DNA of 21,567 nt from Betaproteobacteria bacterium (GTDB lineage: Bacteria; Pseudomonadota; Gammaproteobacteria; Burkholderiales; Burkholderiaceae_A). The position numbers were made by a program, and so were the translations under genes. Numbering within the stretch: position 1 is the first letter of the stretch; every line of letters begins with the position of its first letter. Location of the stretch: assembly GCA_028139685.1 (NCBI GenBank), contig JAOINQ010000015.1, forward strand, positions 1 through 21,567. The letters run 5' to 3'. Under the pieces are notes generated by a model. That model was not told the DNA's origin. It worked only from the letters and a program-made list of their open reading frames with translations, and did not search any database. Below, one piece after another: positions 1-7,443 of the stretch.

Positions 1-268
1 CCCGTACGAGATATTCATGCCCGGGTGCTATTGCGACACTTACACGTATTTTTAAACTCTCGCCAAAACCATAACATGCAGACCCTAGTTCTGTTAAGCC
101 ATTAGTTTTTGTCTCTAACCGGTCAATCAATGTTTGGCCCGACCTGCATAATTGATCCAAATTACCCGAAGACACAATTTTCACTGAGAAATAAAAACTC
201 AAAACTACCAAAACGAGACGGACAGGTTGCCTCGATTTCGTCCTAGAGTTAACTGAAAATGATTGCAC
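1..268 (-). CDS. Hypothetical exported protein, N-terminal part (runs off the left edge)
   Basis: An open frame of 89 codons on the minus strand with no stop before the window edge. It lies in the same frame as the arsC-family gene just upstream and begins with GTG directly after that gene's TAG stop (TAG-GTG), which suggests translational coupling. After a short basic stretch (residues 9-17, rich in Arg/Lys) comes a hydrophobic run (RLVLVVLSFYFSVKIV, about residues 17-32), so the product is probably exported or membrane-anchored. Residues 33-89 contain two cysteines (41 and 65) and no motif I recognise. A TTG inside the hydrophobic stretch is an alternative but less likely start. The open length and the signal-like N-terminus support a real gene; the function is unknown. 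Confidence 0.5.
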   Translation of the reverse strand, partial: MQSFSVNSRTKSRQPVRLVLVVLSFYFSVKIVSSGNLDQLCRSGQTLIDRLETKTNGLTELGSACYGFGESLKIRVSVAIAPGHEYLVR

Positions 269-628
269 CTATAGCACCTGAAAAACCTTTTCGGGCGGTC
301 TTGCTATTACGGCTTTTTCCCCTTTTATAGCAATTGGTCGTTCAATTAATTTTCTATTTTTAAGTACAATTTTTATAATGTCCTCATCTGTCAACTTCAT
401 GTTGTTCAAATTGTTTTCTAAATACTCTTTCTCTTTCACTCTCAATATATCTCTAGGTTTCAGTTTTAAAAGACCTAAAATACGCTTAAATTCATCATAT
501 GAAATTTCATTTTCTAAATATGGGAATATTTTATATTGAACATCTTTATTGTCTAATAAAGCTAAAACTTGCCGAGATTTGCTACACCGAGGATTATGAA
601 AAACAATTAATGTATCTATATTAAGCAT
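269..628 (-). CDS. arsC: ArsC-family (glutaredoxin-type) arsenate reductase
   Basis: A 119-residue protein of the ArsC/Spx thioredoxin-fold family, cytoplasmic. The catalytic motif HNPRCSKSR places Cys15 where E. coli ArsC has Cys12. Arg59, Arg97 (in IERPI) and Arg110 (in ARPPE) correspond to the three arsenate-binding arginines, and the 13-residue gap between the last two equals that of E. coli ArsC. By family knowledge it reduces arsenate to arsenite using glutaredoxin and glutathione. At 119 residues it is shorter than plasmid R773 ArsC (141) and nearer the YfgD-like subgroup, whose substrate is less certain. No arsenite exporter gene is visible, so arsenic resistance is not established by context. 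No clear Shine-Dalgarno precedes the ATG at 628. The next gene starts immediately after its stop. Confidence 0.85.
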   Translation of the reverse strand: MLNIDTLIVFHNPRCSKSRQVLALLDNKDVQYKIFPYLENEISYDEFKRILGLLKLKPRDILRVKEKEYLENNLNNMKLTDEDIIKIVLKNRKLIERPIAIKGEKAVIARPPEKVFQVL

Positions 629-693
629 TAGTTTTTAAAAGTTGTTTTGTGTTGTAATATTTTAATTCAGCAAACCACCCGCAACAAAATTAA

Positions 694-963
694 TTACTTG
701 TCTAATTCCTCCTCAACAGCATTGAGCAAGAAATTAAGTAGCTCACCTTCATAAAAGAAAAATCGAATACCATTGTCCGGGTGTTTCAAAAGGTGTTTTC
801 TCTGAAATACGCCCTCGGCGCGATAACCATACCCTAGTAATGTTGTTACTTCCTTAATAAGCTCTGCGTCCATTCTAAAAATACCACGATTGGTTGAAAA
901 TTTAATCGCCTCCAGTTCACCTAATAATGACGACAATTTACTTCGACGCTCTCCTTTTTCCAT
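694..963 (-). CDS. Small hypothetical protein
   Basis: A cytoplasmic protein of 89 residues from the ATG at 963, or 93 residues from the ATG at 975. I prefer the inner start because GGAAG lies a few bases before it, while the outer ATG has no ribosome site. It has a basic N-terminus (EKGERRSKL), a central region rich in Gly/Tyr/Arg and an acidic C-terminal helix (NAVEEELDK). There is no signal peptide, membrane segment or cysteine, and I do not recognise the family. It is transcribed away from the ArsR-family regulator at 1071 and towards arsC 65 bp downstream, so it could be a target of that regulator. Confidence 0.6.
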   Translation of the reverse strand: MEKGERRSKLSSLLGELEAIKFSTNRGIFRMDAELIKEVTTLLGYGYRAEGVFQRKHLLKHPDNGIRFFFYEGELLNFLLNAVEEELDK

Positions 964-1031
964 AAACTTCCGCATTTATAAACAATCTTTTCAGATATGT
1001 TGTAACATTAAAAATTAAGGTGGTAATTGTG

Positions 1032-1060
1032 TACATTATATATTCAATAACTCTAATGTA
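1032..1060. promoter_or_regulatory. Inverted repeat, candidate operator of the ArsR-family regulator
   Basis: Perfect 7-bp arms TACATTA (1032-1038) and TAATGTA (1054-1060), 15 bp apart, end 10 bp before the ATG of the ArsR-family gene. The site lies in the divergent region shared with the small hypothetical gene. ArsR-family repressors commonly bind AT-rich inverted repeats overlapping their own promoters. Assignment to this regulator is inference from position. Confidence 0.45.
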
Positions 1061-1070
1061 AATAAGTGAA

Positions 1071-1370
1071 ATGAGCCAAAACTTTGAGGAAATGAAAAAA
1101 CAAGTAACTGAGGCTAGCGGTATTCTCAAAGCCATCGCTAATGAAACAAGGTTACTCATACTATGCTCCATTATTGAAGATGATTATACTGTTAATCAAC
1201 TCTCTGAAATCACAGGAACGGCCCAGTCTGCGGTATCACAACACTTAAAGGTTCTGTCAGAACAAAATATTATCAGCTCCAAAAGGATAGGCAAGGAAAT
1301 TATTTATAAGATTACTGATCCCAGGGTTAAGGCAATTTTGGTTTTAATGCACGCATTATTTTGCAAATAA
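1071..1370 (+). CDS. ArsR-family winged-helix repressor, SqrR/BigR-like (two-cysteine)
   Basis: A 99-residue ArsR-family regulator: dimerisation and first helices (LKAIANETRLLIL, 19-31), recognition helix-turn-helix (VNQLSEITGTAQSAVSQHL, 41-59), then the wing (KRIGKEIIYKI). The arsenic site of classical ArsR (CxC in the DNA-binding helix) is absent. It has only two cysteines, Cys32 (LILC) and Cys98 (ALFC), 66 residues apart. That is the spacing of the redox pair in Rhodobacter SqrR (41/107) and Xylella BigR (42/108), where persulfide joins the two cysteines by a tetrasulfide and releases DNA. A role as a reactive-sulfur sensor is therefore plausible. No sulfide-oxidation gene is visible nearby; the likely targets are its own promoter and perhaps the divergent small gene. 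SD is weak (AAGTGA). Confidence 0.85.
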   Translation: MSQNFEEMKKQVTEASGILKAIANETRLLILCSIIEDDYTVNQLSEITGTAQSAVSQHLKVLSEQNIISSKRIGKEIIYKITDPRVKAILVLMHALFCK

Positions 1371-1395
1371 AAGGCTGAACTCATATTAGTTATCC

Positions 1396-1423
1396 TTGAT
1401 ATTTTCTGCAGTTATCATATACT
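1396..1423 (+). promoter_or_regulatory. Sigma-70-like promoter giving a leaderless transcript
   Basis: TTGATA (1396-1401) and TATACT (1418-1423) are separated by 16 bp. The expected start of transcription, about 7 nt after the -10 box, is the A of the ATG at 1430. No Shine-Dalgarno sequence is present, which fits a leaderless mRNA. Confidence 0.6.
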
Positions 1424-1429
1424 TTGGTA

Positions 1430-1810
1430 ATGGGTAAAAACACCGTATTTAAGGCAGGTTCAGTTAAAAAGGCGTCAGAATTGGGCGCTAATATTAAAGG
1501 GTTAAAGAAAAGAGCTAGTGGGCCCGCTCTTGAAAATTCTCTAGTGAATCGACTTGCGTCTGTAAATTTTGAAAAAATTAGACGTGCTTTTAATAAAGGA
1601 TATAGAATTCCTAAAATAGAGCTGGCAAACGAAGAGCAGGAGCTTGATAATTATGGGGAAGTAATTGACATTAATTCCGTAATAAATTCTGCCTTAGCAA
1701 AACATGAAAGACGAACGAAGCAAAATTTCTTATTTGATCGGATTCGTGCGATAAATAGTGAAACTAAACGGATTAGTGCAAATATTGATTTAGGCAACAT
1801 TTCAAGTTAA
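1430..1810 (+). CDS. Hypothetical basic protein, probably leaderless mRNA
   Basis: A 126-residue protein from the ATG at 1430. A TTG two codons earlier would also be in frame, but it lies between the -10 box and the predicted transcription start, so ATG is preferred. The first half is strongly basic with many Lys/Arg (GLKKRASG, KIRRAFNKGYRIPK). The middle is acidic (NEEQELDNYGEVID), and the end is predicted helical with charged residues (KHERRTKQN). It has no cysteine, signal peptide or membrane segment. I do not recognise the family; nucleic-acid or membrane-surface binding would suit the charge but is only a guess. It is co-oriented with the ArsR-family gene 59 bp upstream but has its own promoter. 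Confidence 0.6.
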   Translation: MGKNTVFKAGSVKKASELGANIKGLKKRASGPALENSLVNRLASVNFEKIRRAFNKGYRIPKIELANEEQELDNYGEVIDINSVINSALAKHERRTKQNFLFDRIRAINSETKRISANIDLGNISS

Positions 1811-1865
1811 AAGTTTATGCCTCATCAAAATAGCAAGGAACCATAAATTTAGAAATGCCCCAAGT

Positions 1866-3098
1866 TTAATCATTTGGCAACGCGAAATCCTTCTTTCTGA
1901 TGAGTCCATGAATTCCTTTTGTCTTATCAACTACCTGCGAAACTTCAAAGGTAGTAGCCGCTGACATATAAGCCAAAGCAGTCTGCTTCTGAATCCCATA
2001 CTTGAGGGATAAAAAATTTATCCCCTGACGTACAGAATTCTTCATAGCAATGTCCAGATCTTCGTTTAACCCAATTGGAATCCAGTATTTCTCATTTTCC
2101 GCAAAAGGCGAATCAATTCTCATTCTAGCAAGAATAGAATCTGAGTCTCTTTTGATCACATTTATTCTAAACAGAGCCCGTAGGGATTGCTCAAGCGCGG
2201 TTAAGGCTACTTCTCCGTCACCTTGAGCCAGATGAGGATCGCCTGTGTAAAACATAGCTCCGGGCACCTGGACCGGAATATAAAGGGTTGACCCTGCAAC
2301 CAGTTCATTGATGTCTAAATTTCCCCCATGCTTACCAGGAGGAACTGAATGTACAGATGAACTCGTATCTTTTGCAACACCTATGATTCCCATAAATGGC
2401 TTAGCTTCAAAACTAATTCGTTTACCAGATGAATCATCAATATATGCCCCAATTTGATTATCTTTTATAAATGTTTGTGAAAAAATTGAAACATTTTTAA
2501 AATCATTTCTAACAGTCGGATCAGGCTTCGGTCCCAGTGGAAACTCTCCTGGCAGTGCGCCTTTCCCATGCCGATTAGAAATCACACCGTAGGGCACTCG
2601 AGGCACAATTTCAATAATGTCTATTTTTAAGATATCACCAGGCTCAGTGTTTTTTATTTCAATCGGACCAATAACAACATGTGGGCCATCTTTATGAAAA
2701 TCATGATTGATTTTCGAACGAGCAATAGCAACAGCATCATTCAAAATATCTTCTTTTTGAATGCCAAATCCAGAGAAATATGTCAATGGATCTCTTCCCT
2801 GATCCTCCAGTATCCCCTCGTGCGATAAGGCATCTACAACAAGATATGACCCTGCCTTCATAGAAGCAACCGGAGCATCCGCCTTATTAGGTAAGTATCC
2901 CCACTTAATGGTGTCTGTTGTTGCAGGGACATATAAAACCTCTTGTTGAATTTGAAACTCATTAAACTCAAAAAAATTAGGCCCATCAGACTTTGGTTGT
3001 AATATTTTTAATTCGTTACTTTCATAACTACAACTAATAAAAAGAATAGAACAAACAATCAAGAGGAAACTTTTCGTAAGTAATTTCCTAATAAACAT
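1866..3098 (-). CDS. Acetamidase/formamidase-family lipoprotein
   Basis: Residues after the signal match the acetamidase/formamidase (FmdA/AmdA) family, which hydrolyses short amides to ammonia and the acid. Visible blocks are VDALSHEGI, GPIEIKNTEPGDILKIDI, VISNRHGKGALPGEFP, MGIIGVA, SVPPGKHGGNLDIN and GAMFYTGDPHLAQGDGEV. I chose the ATG at 3098, not the in-frame one at 3152, because AGGAG stands 7 nt before it and translation then opens with a lipoprotein signal (IRKLLTKSFLLIVCSILFIS) ending at Cys23. Ser follows the Cys, which fits outer-membrane sorting. The mature protein of about 388 residues would thus be periplasmic and lipid-anchored, unlike the cytoplasmic enzymes of nitrogen metabolism. 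The real substrate is unknown. It is transcribed alone, convergent with the gene at 1430. Confidence 0.85.
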   Translation of the reverse strand: MFIRKLLTKSFLLIVCSILFISCSYESNELKILQPKSDGPNFFEFNEFQIQQEVLYVPATTDTIKWGYLPNKADAPVASMKAGSYLVVDALSHEGILEDQGRDPLTYFSGFGIQKEDILNDAVAIARSKINHDFHKDGPHVVIGPIEIKNTEPGDILKIDIIEIVPRVPYGVISNRHGKGALPGEFPLGPKPDPTVRNDFKNVSIFSQTFIKDNQIGAYIDDSSGKRISFEAKPFMGIIGVAKDTSSSVHSVPPGKHGGNLDINELVAGSTLYIPVQVPGAMFYTGDPHLAQGDGEVALTALEQSLRALFRINVIKRDSDSILARMRIDSPFAENEKYWIPIGLNEDLDIAMKNSVRQGINFLSLKYGIQKQTALAYMSAATTFEVSQVVDKTKGIHGLIRKKDFALPND

Positions 3099-3316
3099 TT
3101 CTAATACTCCTAAGTATGTGTAAGGTAACAGATTAAAAAATAAAATTCTCAAACAGCGTTTTTTAACGAAATGACTTTCCTTCGTTTTTAGTGCCGCTGT
3201 TAACCCTAGCCAATATTATAAAAAATAAAACACTGACTCGTTTTTATAACAGTTGTCTTTTATAATATCAACTCCCCCACAAGGCTGATTATCATTCAAG
3301 CTATAATTGCAGAGGA

Positions 3317-3880
3317 CTAAATTTTTTTTGCCACTAAGACAGCAAGATTCGAAGAATTCTCAACAATCCACCCCCAAAAAGACATAAATCTATTTCCCAT
3401 TATGTTAGAACACTTATCAGCAGCATCTTTCTTGTGAACAACTTCTTCTTCACAACACAACCTTAAGACAGCTGAGAGGCCAAAATCTTCTCCCCTTTCC
3501 TCTAGATACTTTAATTGTTCGCCGTAGTGTTTTTCAACAAATGTTTCCACGACATTGATAGTAAAACAGAACGTCCTAAACCCAAATATAGAAGAAATAA
3601 AACCCAAACTAAAACCCATTATTTTCCATAAAAAAATTAACCTGGACTTTTCCTTACTAGGAAGTAAATGATTCATAACAACTAAATGTTGCTTCTCTGT
3701 TTCGCCGTGTTCCAACGCCATTTTACGAATACTGTCTGACCAAAAGGCAAGGCTGGCTCCCTTGTAAATCCAAACAGCCCCAGTTTCACCAGCGTGATCC
3801 GAACGAAGCCACCCTATAAAATCATCATTTACGGTGACATCATTCGCATTGTACTGTTCAATAATTTTATCTTTGTCCAT
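3317..3880 (-). CDS. coq7: 3-demethoxyubiquinol 3-hydroxylase (Coq7 family)
   Basis: A 187-residue di-iron enzyme of ubiquinone synthesis that hydroxylates the ring at C6 in the next-to-last step, acting at the inner membrane. The two ferritin-like iron-binding sets are visible: Glu32 (HAGETGA), Glu62-x-x-His65 (ETEKQH), then Glu112 and the VEKHYG segment, and Glu146-x-x-His149 (EEEVVH). A hydrophobic patch (FLWKIMGFSLGFISSIFG, 83-100) fits the membrane-binding helix. I place the start at the ATG at 3880: AGGGG lies a few bases upstream. The longer in-frame reading from 3919 would add a Phe run that is part of the preceding gene's region. Its start lies 7 nt after the stop of the DUF4149 gene, so the two are co-transcribed and probably coupled. 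Confidence 0.92.
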   Translation of the reverse strand: MDKDKIIEQYNANDVTVNDDFIGWLRSDHAGETGAVWIYKGASLAFWSDSIRKMALEHGETEKQHLVVMNHLLPSKEKSRLIFLWKIMGFSLGFISSIFGFRTFCFTINVVETFVEKHYGEQLKYLEERGEDFGLSAVLRLCCEEEVVHKKDAADKCSNIMGNRFMSFWGWIVENSSNLAVLVAKKI

Positions 3881-3887
3881 TAATCCC

Positions 3888-4268
3888 CTACAAGTTAAAA
3901 AGAAGAAAAAGAAAAGCAACCAATTGGCCGACTAATATGAAAACACTTACAGAGTGTAAAACTTTAAATTTGATAAGTTTACCTGTATCAGTGGCATTAT
4001 TAATAGCTGGCGTTAAAGGCCAAAGCGATAGAAGAAAAAGAATCGCGACGGAAATAAGTATGAACTGAACAGTTTTATCAAAAGCTAATAGCCCCGCTAC
4101 AAGCGTGGTAGCAAATAAAGTAATATACAAACGCGGGAAAAAGGCTCTTAAATAACGGCTCGCTTGCTGCGATTCAAGCCTCTTGAAAACGATAGGAGTT
4201 ACGATGCCCGAAAAAAAAATTATAATGCCCACATTACCCGCAACCAGAGCGCTTGATAAAGAATTCAC
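3888..4268 (-). CDS. DUF4149 family membrane protein
   Basis: A 126-residue protein with four predicted membrane helices: about 7-29, 45-63, 68-88 and 104-125. The pattern GIVTPIVFKRL, followed by a FPRLY motif before the second helix, is typical of DUF4149 (TMEM205-like) proteins of proteobacteria. The function is unknown. The start is GTG at 4268 with a strong GGAGG just upstream. It is the first gene of a two-gene operon with coq7, which hints at, but does not show, a link to quinone or membrane redox metabolism. Confidence 0.75.
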   Translation of the reverse strand: MNSLSSALVAGNVGIIIFFSGIVTPIVFKRLESQQASRYLRAFFPRLYITLFATTLVAGLLAFDKTVQFILISVAILFLLSLWPLTPAINNATDTGKLIKFKVLHSVSVFILVGQLVAFLFLLFNL

Positions 4269-4611
4269 GACACCTCCAAATTTAAATAGATTACCTAAAT
4301 GTAAAAATGTTCCAGCATGCGTTGCAAATTTCTAAATTTATTCATCACAACATATAACAACAATAAGTTTTTTCTGTATTCTCTCAGACTAATTTGAAGA
4401 TATATCTCTAGCCCTTTTTTTATTTCATGTGCAATCGCGCTCAACCTTTTTCGAACAAATTTTGTTAACTTTAATCAATCTTAATTAGCACGCTATCTGA
4501 TCACTTTGCACCAATAGGGTTCATTTGGATAGCTAATTGAGAGATTCGATATAAAAATCGTGTTACATTAATTGATGATTACCTTAATTTATACCAAAAC
4601 AGGGAGGAATT
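4269..4611. other. Divergent intergenic region between the DUF4149 gene and exaC
   Basis: About 340 bp without a gene, carrying the promoters for both directions. Two short palindromes stand out: AGATATATCT (4398-4407), and AACAAA/TTTGTT arms around one T (4454-4466). A CGAT/ATCG pair (about 4548-4561) lies nearer exaC. The exaC ribosome site GGGAGGAATT ends at the ATG at 4612. I could not identify a convincing -35/-10 pair or a sigma-54 site. Confidence 0.4.
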
Positions 4612-6144
4612 ATGAATGATGTTGCTGAAGCACTAAACTTTGCTGGACTAAAGTCGGCTGGACTAATTCAGGAAACCTACGATAATTTTATTGGAGGCAA
4701 ATGGGTAAAGCCAGTGGACGGTAAATATTTTGATAATCCGACTCCTGTAACAGGCGGTGTTTTGTGTAAAATAGCACAATCGCAGGCTGCTGACATCGAG
4801 CTCGCCCTTAATGCAGCGCATGCTGCTAAGACCAAATGGGGCTCGACCTCTGTCGCAGAGCGAGCGAGAATGCTAGAAAAAATTGCTGACAGATTGGAGA
4901 GCAATCTTGAAATGATGGCTCTAGTAGAGACATGGGATAATGGCAAACCTATTAGAGAAACAAATGCCGCAGACATGCCATTAGCCGTCGAACATTTTCG
5001 ATATTTTGCAGCTTGTTTGAGAGCCCAAGAGGGTTCCCTATCTGAAATTGATGGGTCTACAGTTGCCTATCACTTTCATGAACCGTTGGGTGTAGTTGGT
5101 CAAATTATTCCATGGAATTTCCCTCTGCTGATGGCCGCTTGGAAACTTGCGCCAGCCCTTGCTGCCGGAAACTGTGTTGTTATCAAGCCAGCTGAGCAAA
5201 CACCTGTATCCATTTCTGTGTTCGTTAATTTAATTGCGGATCTTGTCCCTGAGGGAGTTTTGAATATTGTTCACGGTTTTGGGCCCGAGGCGGGAAAACC
5301 TCTAGCCAGTAGCTCCCGAATTAATAAAATTGCCTTTACCGGAGAAACAACCACAGGTCGATTGATTATGCAATATGCATCGAATAATATCATTCCTGTT
5401 ACTCTGGAGCTCGGTGGCAAATCTCCGAACATCTTCTTTGAAGACGTTATGAATGCAGACGATGAATTCTTTGATAAGTGTTTGGAAGGATTTGCAATGT
5501 TTGCCTTAAACCAGGGTGAGGTATGTACATGTCCATCGCGAGCACTTATTCAAGAATCAATATATGACCAATTTATGGAGAGAGCTGTAGACCGAGTAAA
5601 AAAAATAACGCAAGGTGACCCTTTAGACAGCGGCACCATGGTCGGAGCTCAGGCTTCAGCTGAGCAATTTGAAAAGATTATGTCTTACTTAGATGTCGGC
5701 AAGAATGAAGGAGCTAAATGCCCGATTGGTGGAGATAAAATGGAACTTGACGGTGACCTAGCAGGAGGTTACTACATCAAACCTACCATTTTCGAAGGAC
5801 ATAACAAGATGAGAATCTTCCAAGAAGAAATTTTTGGTCCTGTTGTCTCAGTTGCTAAATTCAAGGATAAAGACGAAGTTCTTGGAATGGCTAACGATAC
5901 TCTTTACGGATTAGGCGCAGGAGTTTGGAGTAGAGATATGAATACTGCTTATGAAATGGGGCGCAAAATCGAAGCAGGTAGAGTGTGGGTTAATTGTTAC
6001 CACCTATATCCTGCTCATGCTGCATTTGGTGGGTACAAGCAATCTGGAATTGGAAGAGAAACTCATAAAATGATGCTAGACCATTACCAGCAAACTAAAA
6101 ACTTGCTTGTAAGTTACAGCCCAAATGCTCTTGGTTTCTTCTAA
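4612..6144 (+). CDS. exaC: NAD-dependent aldehyde dehydrogenase, ExaC/AldB type
   Basis: A 510-residue aldehyde dehydrogenase of the ExaC/AldB subgroup (E. coli AldB has 512), oxidising acetaldehyde and related short aldehydes to acids in the cytoplasm with NAD(P). The NAD-binding fold contains IIPWNF (Asn169) and FTGETTTGR. The general base is Glu266 in LELGGKSPN. The nucleophile is Cys305 in [10 protein letters not shown], and the C-terminal oligomerisation segment follows [11 protein letters not shown]. The ribosome site GGGAGG lies just before the ATG. Only 2 bp separate its stop from the DUF779 gene, the usual partner of this subgroup. In ethanol-oxidising bacteria ExaC follows a quinoprotein alcohol dehydrogenase; none is in this window, so the alcohol source is unknown. 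Confidence 0.93.
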   Translation: MNDVAEALNFAGLKSAGLIQETYDNFIGGKWVKPVDGKYFDNPTPVTGGVLCKIAQSQAADIELALNAAHAAKTKWGSTSVAERARMLEKIADRLESNLEMMALVETWDNGKPIRETNAADMPLAVEHFRYFAACLRAQEGSLSEIDGSTVAYHFHEPLGVVGQIIPWNFPLLMAAWKLAPALAAGNCVVIKPAEQTPVSISVFVNLIADLVPEGVLNIVHGFGPEAGKPLASSSRINKIAFTGETTTGRLIMQYASNNIIPVTLELGGKSPNIFFEDVMNADDEFFDKCLEGFAMFALNQGEVCTCPSRALIQESIYDQFMERAVDRVKKITQGDPLDSGTMVGAQASAEQFEKIMSYLDVGKNEGAKCPIGGDKMELDGDLAGGYYIKPTIFEGHNKMRIFQEEIFGPVVSVAKFKDKDEVLGMANDTLYGLGAGVWSRDMNTAYEMGRKIEAGRVWVNCYHLYPAHAAFGGYKQSGIGRETHKMMLDHYQQTKNLLVSYSPNALGFF

Positions 6145-6146
6145 AA

Positions 6147-6506
6147 ATGGATACTCGTAGAGTTATTGCTACAGATCAAGCAGTTGATCTTATTGAGAAG
6201 CTAAAGGTGGAACATGGTCAACTCATGTTCCACCAAAGTGGCGGCTGTTGTGACGGTAGCTCACCTATGTGTTATCCAAAAGGTGAATTTATGACTGGAG
6301 ACAGCGATGTCTTATTGGGAGAAATTGCTGGATGCCAGTTTTTCATGGGAAAACAACAATTTGAATATTGGAAGCATACTCAGTTAATCATCGATGTTGT
6401 GAAAGGTCGCGGTGGAATGTTTTCTATCGAAGGTCCAACGGGATTTCGATTTTTAACTCGATCTCGTATATTTACTGACGAAGAAAATGTAGCCTTAGGG
6501 TACTAA
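6147..6506 (+). CDS. DUF779 protein, partner of the aldehyde dehydrogenase
   Basis: A 119-residue cytoplasmic protein of the DUF779 family. Its signature is the cysteine-rich segment HQSGGCCDGSSPMCYPKGEF (Cys34, Cys35, Cys42), followed by Cys63 and the aromatic stretch QFEYWKHTQL. Four cysteines in the N-terminal half suggest metal binding or redox chemistry, but no function is established to my knowledge. The family is repeatedly found beside ExaC/AldB-type aldehyde dehydrogenases; here it starts 2 bp after exaC with no ribosome site of its own, so its synthesis is probably coupled to exaC. A helper role for the dehydrogenase is an inference from this pairing. Confidence 0.85.
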   Translation: MDTRRVIATDQAVDLIEKLKVEHGQLMFHQSGGCCDGSSPMCYPKGEFMTGDSDVLLGEIAGCQFFMGKQQFEYWKHTQLIIDVVKGRGGMFSIEGPTGFRFLTRSRIFTDEENVALGY

Positions 6507-6543
6507 GTTAAGGAATCTGATAACACTTATACTAAGGAGCAAA

Positions 6544-7383
6544 TTATTTTATAAATCTACCGTTTTGGTAATCTTGAATTGCCTCTAATATTTCCTCTCT
6601 TGTATTCATAACAAATGGACCTCCTCTAACTATTTTTTCATTAATGGGCCGTCCGGAAATTACCAAAAATTTCGCGTCTTCGAACGCCTCAATGTGTAGG
6701 ACTTCTCCCTCAGACAAGGTGATTAATGTTGACTCCTTTACTCTTACATTATCTTTATGACCCACCTTAATTTCACCATCATACAAATAAACAAAACTAT
6801 TTTTTTCTGAACACAACGGGAACCCAAATTTATTACTCTTTGTTAATGAAACGTCAAAATATACTGGCCCCACATTATGATTGCTGATCGCTCCATTAAT
6901 ACCCTCAAATTTCCCTGCTATTACTTTCACGGATTTTTCTGAATCAGAATAGTGGTTTATCTCCTTTGCATCGAGGTATAAATATTCTGGCTTAGACATT
7001 TTAAGACTGGAAGGCATATTAATCCAAAGCTGAAAGCCATGAAGTTTACCCTCTTTCATAAGAGGCATTTCAGAGTGTATTATTCCACTACCAGTCTTCA
7101 TCCATTGAACGTCTCCGGCGCACATCCGACCAGTAGAGCCTAGACTGTCTTTATGCTCAAAATCTCCTGCTAACATATACGTTACAGTCTCGATTCCTCT
7201 ATGAGGATGTGGAGGGAACCCAGCAATGTAGTCATCTTTGTCTTCTGAGCCAAACTCATCCAACATTAGGAACGGATCAAAATATTCTGGATTCAAACCG
7301 ATACTTCGCTTAATTTTTACCCCAGCACCATCGGTTACAGATACTGGCTTGATAATTTGGCATGGTTCAGCAATTAATGTCAT
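6544..7383 (-). CDS. Pirin family protein
   Basis: A 279-residue protein with the two cupin barrels of the pirin family. The metal site is complete in the first barrel: His59 and His61 (PHPHRGIET) and His103 and Glu105 (GIIHSEMP), equivalent to human pirin His56, His58, His101, Glu103. The C-terminal domain with the GGPFVMNTREEI motif is present. Bacterial pirins bind Fe(II) and some act as quercetin dioxygenases, while others regulate metabolic enzymes by contact; the sequence does not decide. It ends convergent with the DUF779 gene and lies 60 bp downstream of the FAD oxidoreductase gene, likely as one transcript. The ribosome site is poor (a distant AAGG before a T-rich run). Confidence 0.9.
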   Translation of the reverse strand: MTLIAEPCQIIKPVSVTDGAGVKIKRSIGLNPEYFDPFLMLDEFGSEDKDDYIAGFPPHPHRGIETVTYMLAGDFEHKDSLGSTGRMCAGDVQWMKTGSGIIHSEMPLMKEGKLHGFQLWINMPSSLKMSKPEYLYLDAKEINHYSDSEKSVKVIAGKFEGINGAISNHNVGPVYFDVSLTKSNKFGFPLCSEKNSFVYLYDGEIKVGHKDNVRVKESTLITLSEGEVLHIEAFEDAKFLVISGRPINEKIVRGGPFVMNTREEILEAIQDYQNGRFIK

Positions 7384-7443
7384 AAAACAAAAAAACCTTT
7401 TTTTTATGAAAGACCCATAACTTATAAAATATTAAACTTGAAA

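Noticed and set aside
938..1171. 77-codon minus-strand frame
   Set aside because: It overlaps the start of the clear ArsR-family gene and the divergent promoter region; composition is that of an antisense frame.
4398..4466. Palindromes AGATATATCT and AACAAA-T-TTTGTT as operators
   Set aside because: Short AT-rich palindromes are expected by chance in DNA of this composition; mentioned only as content of the gap.
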